Assembly (NCBI RefSeq): GCF_001276715.1
Contig: NZ_LIUQ01000012.1
Location: 1 to 64,000 of the forward strand
Direction of reading: 5' to 3'
DNA length: 64,000 bases
Origin: Planktothricoides sp. SR001
GTDB lineage: Bacteria; Cyanobacteriota; Cyanobacteriia; Cyanobacteriales; Laspinemataceae
The notes beneath the pieces were generated by a model, which saw only the letters and a list, made by a program, of their open reading frames with translations, was not told the origin of the DNA and did no database searches. Below are positions 17,761-26,811 of the stretch, in pieces. Both the position numbers and the translations under genes were made by a program. Positions within the stretch are counted from its first letter, which is position 1, and each line of letters opens with the position of its first letter.

Positions 17761-18063
17761 ATGATTAAACATATTGTGATGTGGCGTTTAAAAGAGGAAG
17801 CAGAAGGGGCGACTAAGGCAGAAAATATCGCCAAAATGAAGGAAATGCTGTTAGCCCTGCCCGGAGTAATTTCAGAAATTATCGAGCTTGAAGTGGGGAT
17901 TAATTCTTTAGCATCTCCAGCCGCTTATGATGTGGTGCTCTATTCTGAGTTTGCCAGTTTTGAGGGGTTGAATGCTTATCAAATTCACCCCGAACACGAA
18001 AAATGTAAAGATTTTATTGGCAAGATTGCGTGCGATCGCGCTGTGGTGGATTATGAAATCTAA
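17761..18063 (+). CDS. Dabb-family (stress-responsive A/B barrel) protein
   Basis: A 100-residue ferredoxin-like barrel protein. The N-terminal MIKHIVMWRLKE strand, the central LELEVGIN-type strand (IELEVGINSL) and the C-terminal YQIHPEHEKCKDFI helix with the conserved His-Pro-Glu-His are Dabb signatures. Members form small dimers, and biochemical roles vary, so no reaction is claimed. GGAGA nine bases before the ATG is a good ribosome site. A terminator follows at 18118. Confidence 0.88.
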   Translation: MIKHIVMWRLKEEAEGATKAENIAKMKEMLLALPGVISEIIELEVGINSLASPAAYDVVLYSEFASFEGLNAYQIHPEHEKCKDFIGKIACDRAVVDYEI

Positions 18064-18117
18064 ACTACCGGAGTTCAATCTCCCGATCTAAATGGGAAAA
18101 TTGGGAATTTTTTTGTT

Positions 18118-18147
18118 AAACCGCCCTTTCTCCGGGCGGTTTTGTTT
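18118..18147 (+). terminator. Terminator after the Dabb gene
   Basis: AAACCGCCC (18118-18126) pairs with GGGCGGTTT (18134-18142) and is followed by TGTTTT. It separates two convergent genes. Confidence 0.85.
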
Positions 18148-18155
18148 TGCCCGAA

Positions 18156-19424
18156 TTAATGGATAATTTCTTTAATTTGTGATACCAGTCGGTCGATTTC
18201 TGACTCTAAGGTAAAATAGTGAACGCAAGCGCGAAAACAATGGGGATGGGGAATCGTGCGGATGATAATTTTATTAGTTTCTAAAGTTTTGCTTAATGAT
18301 TCATAAGTTATGGCTTTGTTTAACCGCTTGGGTTCGATTTGGAAAGAAACTAACCCACTTTCTGGGGCGGTATGACGTAAACAAGTAATCCCAGGAATTT
18401 CGGTTAATTTTTGCCAAAGATATGCGCTCAATTGGAGAATTTTTTGATAACGTTCTTGGGCATTGCCCCATTGATGATGCAAGGCGATCGCCTCTCGCAA
18501 ACCCGTATATAAAGGATAAGCAGAAGTGGCTAATTCAAACTTACGAGCATCGGGTTTCCATCCTAGGGGATTTTCTGCCGCATCAAATAGTAATCCCCGC
18601 CAGCCAATAAATGTGGGATGGAGGTTATTTTGGGCATCAGGATGAATATAAAGCCCACCCACTCCCCCAGGACCGCCCCACCATTTATGGCCGGTAAAAC
18701 TATAAAAGTCAACGCCTATTTTTGGTAGGTTTAAGGGCAGAACGCCGACCGATTGAGCGGCATCCACTAAGACTTTAATTTTATTTTTAAATCCCCTATG
18801 TTCTGGTTGTTGATTCACATTATGGAATAATTGCATTATCCGGTCAAGAGGTAAAAGTTGCCCCGTATTCCACAGGATATGGCTGATGACTAATAATCGG
18901 GTATTTGGTCTTAAATATTGGGAAATTACCTCTACTACATCTCCCTGATTTAAGGTAGGAATTAAGGGACAAATAGATACTTCTATTTTAAATCGGCGTT
19001 GGATTTCTTCTATGGCGGCAATTACCCCCGGATGTTCGCTGTCCGTCATTAGTAAATGATCGCTCGGTTGCCAGTCTAAACCCCATAAGGCAATGTTACA
19101 GCCCCCAGTGGTATTTTCGGTGAATGCAATTGTTTCTGGGGCTACCCCTAATTCAGCGGCGATCGCTTTTCGGGTTTGATAGCATTCTGCCGCTACCCAT
19201 TGATTTCGGCTTTCTGAGTAGGGGCCAATTTCTTGCAGATAGGTATGAGCATCGGCGATCGCATTTAAGGCTTGTTGGGGCATTACCCCTTGTCCCCCAT
19301 AGTTAAAATAGGCTTTATTTTTTAAGCCGGGAAATTGCGATCGGTAGAGGTCTAATCCTGATTTTTGGTAATCTGATTTTTGGTAATCTGATTTTTGGTA
19401 ATCTGATTTTTGGTAATCGTTCAT
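18156..19424 (-). CDS. Class V aminotransferase-fold PLP enzyme, cystine-lyase-like
   Basis: A 422-residue NifS-fold PLP enzyme. The PLP lysine is in TGHKWWGGPGG, the phosphate and ring contacts in ENTTGGCN and DAAQSVG, and the N-terminus YFNYGGQGVMPQ resembles the cyanobacterial cysteine/cystine lyase C-DES. Its role would be to release persulfide or sulfide for Fe-S or other sulfur metabolism, but a general cysteine desulfurase function cannot be excluded. Residues 2-21 are four copies of YQKSD encoded by an exact 15-bp tandem repeat, upstream of the fold. The conventional start after the repeat would leave GLDLYRSQFP. Confidence 0.85.
   Translation of the reverse strand: MNDYQKSDYQKSDYQKSDYQKSGLDLYRSQFPGLKNKAYFNYGGQGVMPQQALNAIADAHTYLQEIGPYSESRNQWVAAECYQTRKAIAAELGVAPETIAFTENTTGGCNIALWGLDWQPSDHLLMTDSEHPGVIAAIEEIQRRFKIEVSICPLIPTLNQGDVVEVISQYLRPNTRLLVISHILWNTGQLLPLDRIMQLFHNVNQQPEHRGFKNKIKVLVDAAQSVGVLPLNLPKIGVDFYSFTGHKWWGGPGGVGGLYIHPDAQNNLHPTFIGWRGLLFDAAENPLGWKPDARKFELATSAYPLYTGLREAIALHHQWGNAQERYQKILQLSAYLWQKLTEIPGITCLRHTAPESGLVSFQIEPKRLNKAITYESLSKTLETNKIIIRTIPHPHCFRACVHYFTLESEIDRLVSQIKEIIH
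19377..19424. repeat. 15-bp coding tandem repeat at the start of the PLP enzyme gene
   Basis: TAATCTGATTTTTGG is repeated about four times without change and encodes YQKSD units. It is placed directly at the start codon, so copy number could vary without harming the fold. Confidence 0.85.
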
Positions 19425-19437
19425 GGTCGGTAAAAAA

Positions 19438-19989
19438 TTATATTTCTTTGGTAAAATATATTTTGGGGAATTTTTCCGTAATCATCATGGTTGGTTGCCG
19501 GTTGGAACGAACACAATAGGTACGAAATAGGAGAGGTTCTTCTTCAGAAATATTAAAATAACTGGATAAACCATTGGCGGGTTGTTTGCCGGTATCCAGA
19601 ATTTCTTTAAAGGTTTCGACCTTTTGTTCCAGCCAAATTTTGCCAATGGGGGTTTTGGTTTCTAATAATTCTTTTTTAAATTTAGGTTCCAGGCGATCCA
19701 AGACTAAAATCGATTCGGCATAAATATAATTTCGCCGACTGATTTTTCCTTGGAGTAAAATTTTGCGTTCCCAGACCTCCGCCCCTTGGCTTAAATCCAT
19801 TTCCGGGATATCATGGTCTAGTTGGATGTTTTTTTCTGAGAGTTTGACTAATTGAATTTGTTCAAAAAAATATGCCTCTAGCATATCCGTGACGGTGCCA
19901 TCGGTGGTGAGTAAGATGCGTTCAAAAATACTCAGCTTAGAAGGATCGATGTGACTACGATGTAAAGATTGATCTAGGTCGTTTCTCAT
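19438..19989 (-). CDS. Chorismate pyruvate-lyase family protein (DUF98)
   Basis: A 183-residue protein of the cyanobacterial chorismate lyase family, which makes 4-hydroxybenzoate for plastoquinone synthesis. Visible family features are LSIFERILLTTDGTVTDMLEAYF near the N-terminus, EVWERKILLQGK, a mid-protein RRNYIYAESILVL strand and the C-terminal FRTYCVRSNRQPTMMITEKFP. The ATG at 19987-19989 is chosen: an in-frame TTG at 20056-20058 lies upstream of a likely -10 (GCTATAGTAAT near 20030), so would be outside the transcript. The gene ends 13 nt before the PLP-enzyme start and may be co-transcribed with it. Confidence 0.85.
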   Translation of the reverse strand: MRNDLDQSLHRSHIDPSKLSIFERILLTTDGTVTDMLEAYFFEQIQLVKLSEKNIQLDHDIPEMDLSQGAEVWERKILLQGKISRRNYIYAESILVLDRLEPKFKKELLETKTPIGKIWLEQKVETFKEILDTGKQPANGLSSYFNISEEEPLLFRTYCVRSNRQPTMMITEKFPKIYFTKEI

Positions 19990-20223
19990 CGGAAAATGGG
20001 TTTTTTTTGGCGGACAATCAAGATTACTATAGCATTTTTCTGAGGAAAATTTCCCCAATTTTTAAGCATCAGTCAGGGCGATCGCGCTCAAGCTGGGGAA
20101 GTCTGACCCCTGGAAGCTGACCTCGGAAAGAAATTTAGATCGATTCAGCGGATTCTCCGGCTGAGAAATTGCTACCCTAGAATCGATGACCAATAAATTC
20201 AGGGAAGACTTGCCTAAAAAACT

Positions 20224-21678
20224 ATGCCGGAATTAGGGGAGATATTGCAAGAGCGCTATCAACTCCAACAGCAGTTGAGCGATAACCCAGTAAGAGAAAC
20301 TTGGTTGGCGGTGGATCTGACCACCGAGGAACTTGTCGTTGTCAAGTTATTGCTGTTTGGCGGTCAGAACCCTTGGCAAAATTTGAAACTGTTTGAACGG
20401 GAGGCTAAGGTGCTGCAAAATTTACAGCATCCGGCTATTCCCCGTTATCGGGATTATTTTGCGATCGACGACCAAAAACTATGGTCGGGGTTGGTTCAGG
20501 ATTATATTCCGGGGTCTTCGTTGCTGGAGTTGCTCTCGCGCGGTCGCAAGTTTACCGAGGAAGAGGTGCGATCGCTGGCCGTATCCTTATTAAATATTCT
20601 CATCTATTTACATGAGTTAAATCCGCCGGTACTGCACCGAGATATTAAACCGAGCAATATTATTTTTGGGGAAAATGAGCAGGTTTATTTAGTGGATTTT
20701 GGCGCTGTCCAAGACCGCAGTTTCTCCGACGGCAAAAGTTTTACTGTGGTCGGGACTTATGGCTATACTCCCTTAGAACAATTTGCCGGTCAAACTGTCC
20801 CGGCATCGGATTTATATGCCTTGGGCGCTACCTTAATCCATTTGCTGACGGGCACCCAACCGGCAGAGTTATTAAAGCAAAATTTACGCTTAGAATTTCG
20901 CGCTCGCCTGAATGCTAATTTAAGTGCTTATTTTGTCCAGTGGTTAGAACTTTTGGTGGAACCCCAGTTAGACCAACGGTTTACCAGTGCGAGACAGGCG
21001 ATCGCGGCTTTAGAAAAAAAATATGCCCTGCCCGGAGACACCAAGACGAGAGATACCAGCACGATTTTGCCGCCAGATAACAGTCAAATTCTGGTGAATT
21101 ATACGGCTAAAAAACTAGAAATTTGTCTGCCAGAACCGGGGATAAGAATATTAGAATTCGGGAAACAACTGATTGAAAAATGTATTCAAGCCGCCGAAGG
21201 AGCAATTAGCGCTATTCAAAATAGTACCCACGGTTCTGACCTCAGTTCCCGCATTTTTGTTTATGCCATTGTGGGGATTGGAACTGTCACTTTTCTTTCC
21301 CTGACTTTAAATTTGGCGATCGGGATTTTACCCTTTTTAGTCCCGGTGGTGATTGGGGCAAGTTTGACTGACTATTTTGAACGGACTTATCTTTATTTTG
21401 ACCGCACTACGGACACTTTTACGATTGCCCAAAAGCGTCTAGGGTTGACTTACCGAAATGCGATCGGGATTATTTCAGAAATTCAAGAAATAAGTCTTTT
21501 CTATGACCGGCGTAAATTGGTGATTGGGGTAATGATTACCGCTGGACCAAAACCGGGGGAATATCAGCAATATTCTTTTGGCAATTTAGGCCGTAAACTT
21601 ACCGAAGAAGAATCTCTTTGGTTAGTCCAGCAAATTAAAGATTGGTTAGAAATAAACCCTGATAAGCAAGGGATTTAA
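20224..21678 (+). CDS. Ser/Thr protein kinase with C-terminal membrane domain
   Basis: A 484-residue PKN2-type kinase. The VVVKLL lysine is Lys41, catalytic HRDIKPSN is at 138-145 and DFG at 158-160; the APE region reads TYGYTPLEQF. The glycine loop is degraded (QLSDNPVRETWLA, without GxGxxG), a common trait in this subfamily. After the kinase domain (about 1-270) there are two hydrophobic segments (about 345-385) and a soluble C-terminal domain of ~95 residues, so the kinase side is probably cytoplasmic and membrane-tethered. It is monocistronic with a hairpin after it. Confidence 0.92.
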   Translation: MPELGEILQERYQLQQQLSDNPVRETWLAVDLTTEELVVVKLLLFGGQNPWQNLKLFEREAKVLQNLQHPAIPRYRDYFAIDDQKLWSGLVQDYIPGSSLLELLSRGRKFTEEEVRSLAVSLLNILIYLHELNPPVLHRDIKPSNIIFGENEQVYLVDFGAVQDRSFSDGKSFTVVGTYGYTPLEQFAGQTVPASDLYALGATLIHLLTGTQPAELLKQNLRLEFRARLNANLSAYFVQWLELLVEPQLDQRFTSARQAIAALEKKYALPGDTKTRDTSTILPPDNSQILVNYTAKKLEICLPEPGIRILEFGKQLIEKCIQAAEGAISAIQNSTHGSDLSSRIFVYAIVGIGTVTFLSLTLNLAIGILPFLVPVVIGASLTDYFERTYLYFDRTTDTFTIAQKRLGLTYRNAIGIISEIQEISLFYDRRKLVIGVMITAGPKPGEYQQYSFGNLGRKLTEEESLWLVQQIKDWLEINPDKQGI

Positions 21679-21697
21679 TTAAGCAATCAGGAATCAA

Positions 21698-21770
21698 AGA
21701 AACCGGGTTTATGTTGTGGGTTTATGGGAGAACTTTTATCTGCCGAAAATCAACCCGGTTTCTCTTGTTT
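21698..21770 (+). terminator. AGAAACCGGGTT-type hairpin after the kinase
   Basis: AGAAACCGGGTT (21698-21709) pairs with AACCCGGTTTCT (21752-21763), then CTTGTTT. It uses the same palindrome that recurs at 7474, 42127 and 46601. Confidence 0.7.
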
Positions 21771-21801
21771 AAAGGGCTACTTATCTGCACAAGAAGCACC
21801 C

Positions 21802-22551
21802 CTAGAATCCGGCTGGGCGATCGGCGCGAACTTCAGCAATAAACTGTAGCATTTTTTCATAGTGAGAACCTTTCCAGTAAATTTTGCCACAATCGAGACA
21901 TTGGCGAAATTCATCATGGCTTTCTTTCGTTTTTGGGGGAATTTGTTGGGCAATTGTTTCTTTATCCACTGCTTTGACCGAACCATTACAGTGAATACAC
22001 CGAGAAAAGGGTTTAATCCCATCAAATAGATTAAATCTTTGCAGGACTTCCCGTAGTTGTCGCTCCGGGTCGGTGTTTCTTACCCAGTAACCATGAGTGA
22101 CAATTTTCCGTTTAAGTAAGCCAATATCTCGCGTGAGTAAAATGCGGTTTTCCTGGCTAGAAACATCGGCTAGTTCCTCATCGGGATAATCATTCCGATA
22201 TAGGGTATCAAATCCCATTCGGCGTAAGTATGCTGCCAGTTTTCCTAAGTGTAAATCGAGGACAAATCGTGGTTCTGGTTCAGGACGCAAGGGCAGAAAT
22301 TGGGCATTTTCTATGGAGTATGAAATGGGATAAATATGGCATTGGTCATTATTTTGGACTAAGTAGGAAAAGTCAACGGGAATTCCATTGACAATTATTC
22401 CATGAACTTCGGGATGGGGCACCCCGAAAGAAGCAATCATGTCTTTAATTGATGGGTGTTCTTTAAAGTGATGGGTAAATGGCCGATTTTTCCGCTCATC
22501 GGCTAAAAATATATTCAGGTCTGCATAGAAGCAAAATATGGCTTGATTCAT
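21802..22551 (-). CDS. Ubiquitin-like plus Mut7-C RNase domain protein
   Basis: A 249-residue protein. Residues ~1-85 resemble the ThiS/ubiquitin-like domain often fused to Mut7-C (VNGIPVDFSYLVQNNDQCHIYPI). Residues ~95-240 are the Mut7-C domain: PIN-like FVLDLHLGKLAAYLRRMGFDT, LLTRDIGLLKR, and a zinc ribbon CIHC...CLDC. The PIN-like fold predicts RNase activity on an unknown target. Length and order match the known cyanobacterial architecture. No operon partner. Confidence 0.9.
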   Translation of the reverse strand: MNQAIFCFYADLNIFLADERKNRPFTHHFKEHPSIKDMIASFGVPHPEVHGIIVNGIPVDFSYLVQNNDQCHIYPISYSIENAQFLPLRPEPEPRFVLDLHLGKLAAYLRRMGFDTLYRNDYPDEELADVSSQENRILLTRDIGLLKRKIVTHGYWVRNTDPERQLREVLQRFNLFDGIKPFSRCIHCNGSVKAVDKETIAQQIPPKTKESHDEFRQCLDCGKIYWKGSHYEKMLQFIAEVRADRPAGF

Positions 22552-22822
22552 AAGTTTTTTGGGGATTGAAATAATTTTTTGCCCGATCGCGGTTTTTTCT
22601 CAGCCTAACACAAGGAACTCAGCCGATCGCCCCACGGTCTAGTTTCTCTGGATCCCCCCGATGGTCAAAAGTCGGTCTGAGGAGGCGATCGCACGGATTA
22701 TTTCCCAGGAGTCATGGGTCGGGTTGTACTAGATTTAAGTAAGAGACAGCGCTTAGAATAAGGGTTTTTTCTTTTCTCTCTACTATAATTAGGGTAAGTT
22801 GATCGTAAGAGAATAATCGGCC

Positions 22823-23221
22823 ATGAACCAAAATGATAAAGTGATTATCACCGCTTTTATTTATGCTTTAACCCGCTTGGATAAGAAACTCCCCACGACT
22901 GTACTGAATCAGTTGGGGATGATCCAAGATGTGGCCGATCATGCCCGACGATTAGAAATGGTGGCGTCAAGTTATACGGATTTGGCAAGATTATATGAGG
23001 AAGAATACGATCGCCTCTTGGTTGATGCCAGCGATCGGAGAAAAGGCTATCTGCCGACTTTTGACAGCAGTGAATATGATAGGGATCTGGAAAAACTGGC
23101 AGAATGCATTTGTCATTCTCCTAACCCAGTTCAAGCGGCAAAAGATGCAGTAAATTCTTCCAAAAATTGCAGAATTAACCAATTTTTTCAGCACATCTTT
23201 AACCCATCTCACGCAAACTAA
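22823..23221 (+). CDS. Conserved-looking hypothetical protein
   Basis: A 132-residue, largely helical, soluble protein that I do not recognise. It contains a Lys/Asp-rich first helix, a charged middle (LYEEEYDRLLVDASDRRKGY) and a C-terminal part with two cysteines (CICH) and a third (NCRIN). It starts with ATG after GAATAATCGGCC and has normal codon use. It stands alone between two 260-nt gaps. Function unknown. Confidence 0.7.
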   Translation: MNQNDKVIITAFIYALTRLDKKLPTTVLNQLGMIQDVADHARRLEMVASSYTDLARLYEEEYDRLLVDASDRRKGYLPTFDSSEYDRDLEKLAECICHSPNPVQAAKDAVNSSKNCRINQFFQHIFNPSHAN

Positions 23222-23484
23222 TCATTAGGAATATTCGGGGGGTCAGCGGGAGTACCTTGCCCTCCCCGGATCCATCAGAGGGTCAGCGGGGGTTTTACCA
23301 GTGAGAGTTTCCGGTGAGAAATTTTCCATGAAAGAATGAAAAAATAGTTAAATTTAGGATGAAAAATAGCGGGGTTGTGATCTGAAGCATTGTCACATCA
23401 GGAAAAGTCCGTTAATTAATAAAGAAAAGTCAACCCCAGATCCTATTCAGCCCCTAAAAATGGGGTATCACCCCTCGATTCCTT

Positions 23485-24183
23485 ATGTTAATTAAGCATA
23501 ATATCAACGGACTAGAACTGAAATCCCAGTGGCAATTTTTATTCCATAATTCGGTGAGCGATCGCCGAGAAGAGAGAAAAGTTTTACTGGATCTGATTCG
23601 TGCATATTCCAGTAACAGTCGCTTTTATCACGGTTTGGATCATATTAAACATACTTTAGCCGTGATTGCTAGTTTGCAAAGCCAAGCGAAAAATTACTCG
23701 GCGATTCAGTTAGCGGCTTGGTTTCATGATGCGATTTACAATCCGATGGTCACAGATAACGAAGAAAAAAGTGCCGAATATGCCGCGAAAGTGTTAACAA
23801 AACTGAATATTTCCTCCTCCACTATTGATGCGGTGACTCAGATGATCTTAAATACGAAAGATCATCAAGCAGCCCCAGAGGATATTGATAGTCAAATTCT
23901 CCTGGATGCTGATTTGGCGATTTTAGGAGAAGATGAAGCCAGCTACCAGTTTTATGCCAGAGGAATTCGTCGAGAATATGGCTATTTAGGTGGGGAGGAA
24001 TATTGCTTAGGACGACTCAATGTTTTGAAAAAGTTGTTGCAGCGATCGCGCATCTATTATACGGAGCCAATGTTTCAGCAATATGAAGCCAAAGCCCGTC
24101 ATAATATGCTTTTAGAAATTACCGCTATTTCTAGCCAAGATAGCTGTTTAGGATTCTACGGTGACATATACTCAGCGGCTTGA
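23485..24183 (+). CDS. HD-domain phosphohydrolase-like protein
   Basis: A 232-residue HD-superfamily protein. The metal ligands are recognisable: RFYHGLDHIKH (first His), AAWFHDAIYN (HD pair) and DADLAILGED (last Asp). This spacing is the family of predicted metal-dependent HD phosphohydrolases found in many bacteria; the substrate is unknown. The C-terminal QYEAKARHNMLLEI helix is typical. Not an RelA/SpoT or cNMP phosphodiesterase by length and domain content. Confidence 0.85.
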   Translation: MLIKHNINGLELKSQWQFLFHNSVSDRREERKVLLDLIRAYSSNSRFYHGLDHIKHTLAVIASLQSQAKNYSAIQLAAWFHDAIYNPMVTDNEEKSAEYAAKVLTKLNISSSTIDAVTQMILNTKDHQAAPEDIDSQILLDADLAILGEDEASYQFYARGIRREYGYLGGEEYCLGRLNVLKKLLQRSRIYYTEPMFQQYEAKARHNMLLEITAISSQDSCLGFYGDIYSAA

Positions 24184-24326
24184 TCCTTCCCAGAGCAACG
24201 CAAACAAGGCAAAATTGTGTTTCCCCTGTCGGCTTTGTCGGTATTTCTTCTTGCCTAGGTCTAGAAAAGGGGCACACACTGTCGCATAATCTTATTTGGT
24301 AATAACTGTAGAAAATTATCAAGGCA

Positions 24327-24773
24327 ATGAAACGCTATAAATCGATTTTAGCCAGCATTCTGGCAGTGGTCATGGTGTTTTTGGTCAGTTGCGGCAGTCC
24401 CACCCCGACCAAACCTCCTGCTTATACTCCAGAAACTCTGGAGCAAATTAGCTCTTATGAATCTAAACTCCTGTCATTTCGCGATCGCATGACCGAGTTA
24501 GAAGGATTTATCGCCGCTAAAGATTGGGTCAATGTCCGCAGCTTGATTCACGGACCTCTGGGTTCTCTGCGTCAGGACATGAGCTATGTGAGCCGTCTGC
24601 TGCTACTGCCTTCGGAACAAAAAACTGCTTTGGCAGAAGCCCGCGATATTTTCCGTCACCTAGAAGCGATCGATCAAGCGGCTGAAGCCCGAAACTATGC
24701 ACTGGCACGGGATAACTATGCAGAAGCCCTAAAAGATTTCGATCGGTTCTTTACTTTGCTCCCGACTAGCTAG
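24327..24773 (+). CDS. psbQ: Photosystem II lipoprotein PsbQ (CyanoQ)
   Basis: A 148-residue lipoprotein. The signal peptide ends at the lipobox LVSC (Cys22), so it is anchored on the lumenal thylakoid face. The rest is a four-helix bundle with the family residues LRQDMSYVSRLLLLP and YAEALKDFDRFFTLLP. CyanoQ stabilises the oxygen-evolving complex with PsbO, PsbU and PsbV. A perfect hairpin terminator follows. Confidence 0.93.
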   Translation: MKRYKSILASILAVVMVFLVSCGSPTPTKPPAYTPETLEQISSYESKLLSFRDRMTELEGFIAAKDWVNVRSLIHGPLGSLRQDMSYVSRLLLLPSEQKTALAEARDIFRHLEAIDQAAEARNYALARDNYAEALKDFDRFFTLLPTS

Positions 24774-24784
24774 GTTTCCAGGTT

Positions 24785-24821
24785 AAGTGAGAAGTTGTGA
24801 TACACTTCTCACTTTATTGTT
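24785..24821 (+). terminator. psbQ terminator
   Basis: AAGTGAGAAGT (24785-24795) pairs with ACTTCTCACTT (24804-24814), followed by TATTGTTT. An upstream in-frame GTG of the next gene falls inside this hairpin and is rejected as its start. Confidence 0.88.
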
Positions 24822-24838
24822 TATGGGGAATAGATCAG

Positions 24839-25969
24839 ATGAGCCATGTGGTTGTGATTGGCTGTGGGGTGGTAGGGGCAGCGATCGCATTTGAACTCAG
24901 CCGAGTGCCCGGTTTACAAGTCACGGCGATCGATCGCCAACATCCGGGACAAGGTGCCACCAGTGCCGCCCTAGGGGTTTTGATGGGAGCCATTAGCCAG
25001 AAGGTGAAAGGCAGGGCGTGGCAACTCCGACACCAAAGTATGCAGCGCTATGAAACCCTGATTCCTGAGTTGGAAGCTTTGACTCAGAAGAAAATTCCCT
25101 TCAACCGTCAGGGAATTCTCAAGCTTTGTTTTGCCGGTGAAAATATGTCCAAGTGGGAAGAATTGGCGCAGTTACGGGAAAGTCAAGGTCTGCCGTTAAA
25201 AATTCTCCATCCCGGTGAGGTTCGTTCGCAGTATCCGCAATTGGGAAATCTCGATACATTAATTGCGGCGGTATATTCCCCAAGCGATCGCCAAGTTCAT
25301 CCCGTTCTCCTCACCCAAGCTTTAGTGGAGGCGGCCCAATGCCATGAGGTGAAATTTCAGTTTGATGTCACCGTTGAAGGCTTTAAAACCGTTGCCGGGG
25401 AGAATTCTACCCAGTCCGTGACTGTGGTTCAGACTAACCGGGGGGATTTAACCGCCGATTGGCTGGTGGTGGCGGCTGGGTTGGGTTCCACCCCGCTGAC
25501 CGCTGAGTTGCAACAGCCTGTTTCCGTTACCCCGGTTCTGGGACAAGCCCTGCAATTACGTCTGAGTCATCCTTTGGGCAATCCTGACTGCCAGCCGGTG
25601 ATTACTGGGGATGATGTACACATTGTCCCTTGTGTAGATTCTGGGTTAACGGAATCGATGGACTATTGGGTGGGGGCTACGGTGGAATTTCCCAGGGAAT
25701 TTCCCCTCACGGCGATCGCCGCCGATGAAAGCCTGTTAGAAGAGGTGTGGCAACGAGCGATCGCCTTCTGTCCTGACTTGGCGAAGGCTACGATTGTGCG
25801 AAAATGGTCGGGTTTACGTCCCCGACCCCAGGAACAGTCAGCCCCCGTACTCGGCCCAATGCCCGGATATGATAATGTGCTGTTGGCCACAGGTCATTAT
25901 CGCAATGGGGTGTTATTAGCCCCCGCCACGGCGATCGCTATTCGTGATGTGATCGTCGGGAAAATTTGA
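24839..25969 (+). CDS. FAD-dependent glycine oxidase-like protein (ThiO/DadA family)
   Basis: A 376-residue flavoprotein. The dinucleotide-binding VVVIGCGVVGAAIAFELS is at the N-terminus and AIDRQHPGQGATSAALG follows, as in ThiO. The C-terminal GLRPRPQEQSAPVLGP and GHYRNGVLLAPATA match glycine oxidases, which supply iminoglycine for thiazole synthesis in aerobic bacteria. A more general D-amino-acid dehydrogenase role is possible. The ATG at 24839 is chosen over the GTG at 24797 (inside the psbQ terminator). ThiG is not adjacent. Confidence 0.82.
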   Translation: MSHVVVIGCGVVGAAIAFELSRVPGLQVTAIDRQHPGQGATSAALGVLMGAISQKVKGRAWQLRHQSMQRYETLIPELEALTQKKIPFNRQGILKLCFAGENMSKWEELAQLRESQGLPLKILHPGEVRSQYPQLGNLDTLIAAVYSPSDRQVHPVLLTQALVEAAQCHEVKFQFDVTVEGFKTVAGENSTQSVTVVQTNRGDLTADWLVVAAGLGSTPLTAELQQPVSVTPVLGQALQLRLSHPLGNPDCQPVITGDDVHIVPCVDSGLTESMDYWVGATVEFPREFPLTAIAADESLLEEVWQRAIAFCPDLAKATIVRKWSGLRPRPQEQSAPVLGPMPGYDNVLLATGHYRNGVLLAPATAIAIRDVIVGKI

Positions 25970-26025
25970 TGGTTTTCCAGGGGTGGAAAAACTGGGTTTT
26001 TGTCATACTAATTTCAAAAATTATT

Positions 26026-26088
26026 GCTACTTATTGCTACAATACGTCCCCCCCCTTTTTTAAGGGGGGCTAGGGGGGATCGAGATGT
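26026..26088. repeat. GATCCCCC-type dispersed palindrome
   Basis: CCCCCCTTTTTTAAGGGGGG, followed by CTAGGGGGGATCG, between convergent genes. Related palindromes occur at 34740-34770, 54320-54440 and 57430-57470. Confidence 0.7.
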
Positions 26089-26105
26089 AATGACATCGCC
26101 AACCA

Positions 26106-26801
26106 TTAACGCCGAAATTGTTTAAAAATTTCTTGGGTATAAATATATTGGATTAAACTGAGAGAATGAAAAGAAACCCCGGTTTTTGCTTGACTCAAAT
26201 GGGAGGTATCGCCATTTAATTCCATTTGCCATTGTTCTCCGGAACCAACCAGTTTAATTAAACCACAAAGAGAGGAACGAATTTTCGCCCGATCGCCCAC
26301 CAGTTTACGAGTCATATTCACCAAGCTGGCACCATGACTAATAATTAAAAGATTACCCGGAAATTCTTTACTTAAACGTTTAATCGTATCTCCGGCTCGT
26401 TTTTTGGCAACTGCCAGGGTTTCTGGGTAGCAAACAGGAACGCGATCGCGATAGTTAAGGTCAATGCGGGGAAACCGTTGGGCTAACATTTCTAAAGGCA
26501 AAAGTTCGGGCTTAATAGCACAAAAAGGAAAACTCAAACATTCAGCCGCCCCGGACTCTATTTTAATCGGTAAATTCAGCACTTCTGCCACATAATGGGC
26601 TGTTTGTACCGTCCGCAAAAATGGAGAAGCAAAAATATGGGCGATCGGTTCTAAAGCCAGCCGCTGCGCCAACTCTTGCGCTTGTTGAATACCATCCGCA
26701 GACAGTCCCGGATCAAACGGGCGATCGGCGGTTTTAATCCAATTAAAATCGACAAAATCTTCGCGATTTCCATGTCGGGCAATCCAAATTGTCTTAGTCA
26801 T
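26106..26801 (-). CDS. Histidine phosphatase (phosphoglycerate mutase family)
   Basis: A 231-residue histidine phosphatase. The nucleophile is His10 in ARHGNR, the second His is in ISHGAS, and the ASPFLRTVQTA segment carries the phosphate-pocket Arg. The family removes phosphate from small molecules or proteins; substrate not deducible. The gene starts next to the large repeat block at 26812. Confidence 0.88.
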   Translation of the reverse strand: MTKTIWIARHGNREDFVDFNWIKTADRPFDPGLSADGIQQAQELAQRLALEPIAHIFASPFLRTVQTAHYVAEVLNLPIKIESGAAECLSFPFCAIKPELLPLEMLAQRFPRIDLNYRDRVPVCYPETLAVAKKRAGDTIKRLSKEFPGNLLIISHGASLVNMTRKLVGDRAKIRSSLCGLIKLVGSGEQWQMELNGDTSHLSQAKTGVSFHSLSLIQYIYTQEIFKQFRR

Positions 26802-26811
26802 GCTTGTTGGT

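Noticed and set aside
24797-24838. GTG start of the glycine-oxidase-like gene
   Set aside because: It lies within the psbQ terminator hairpin.
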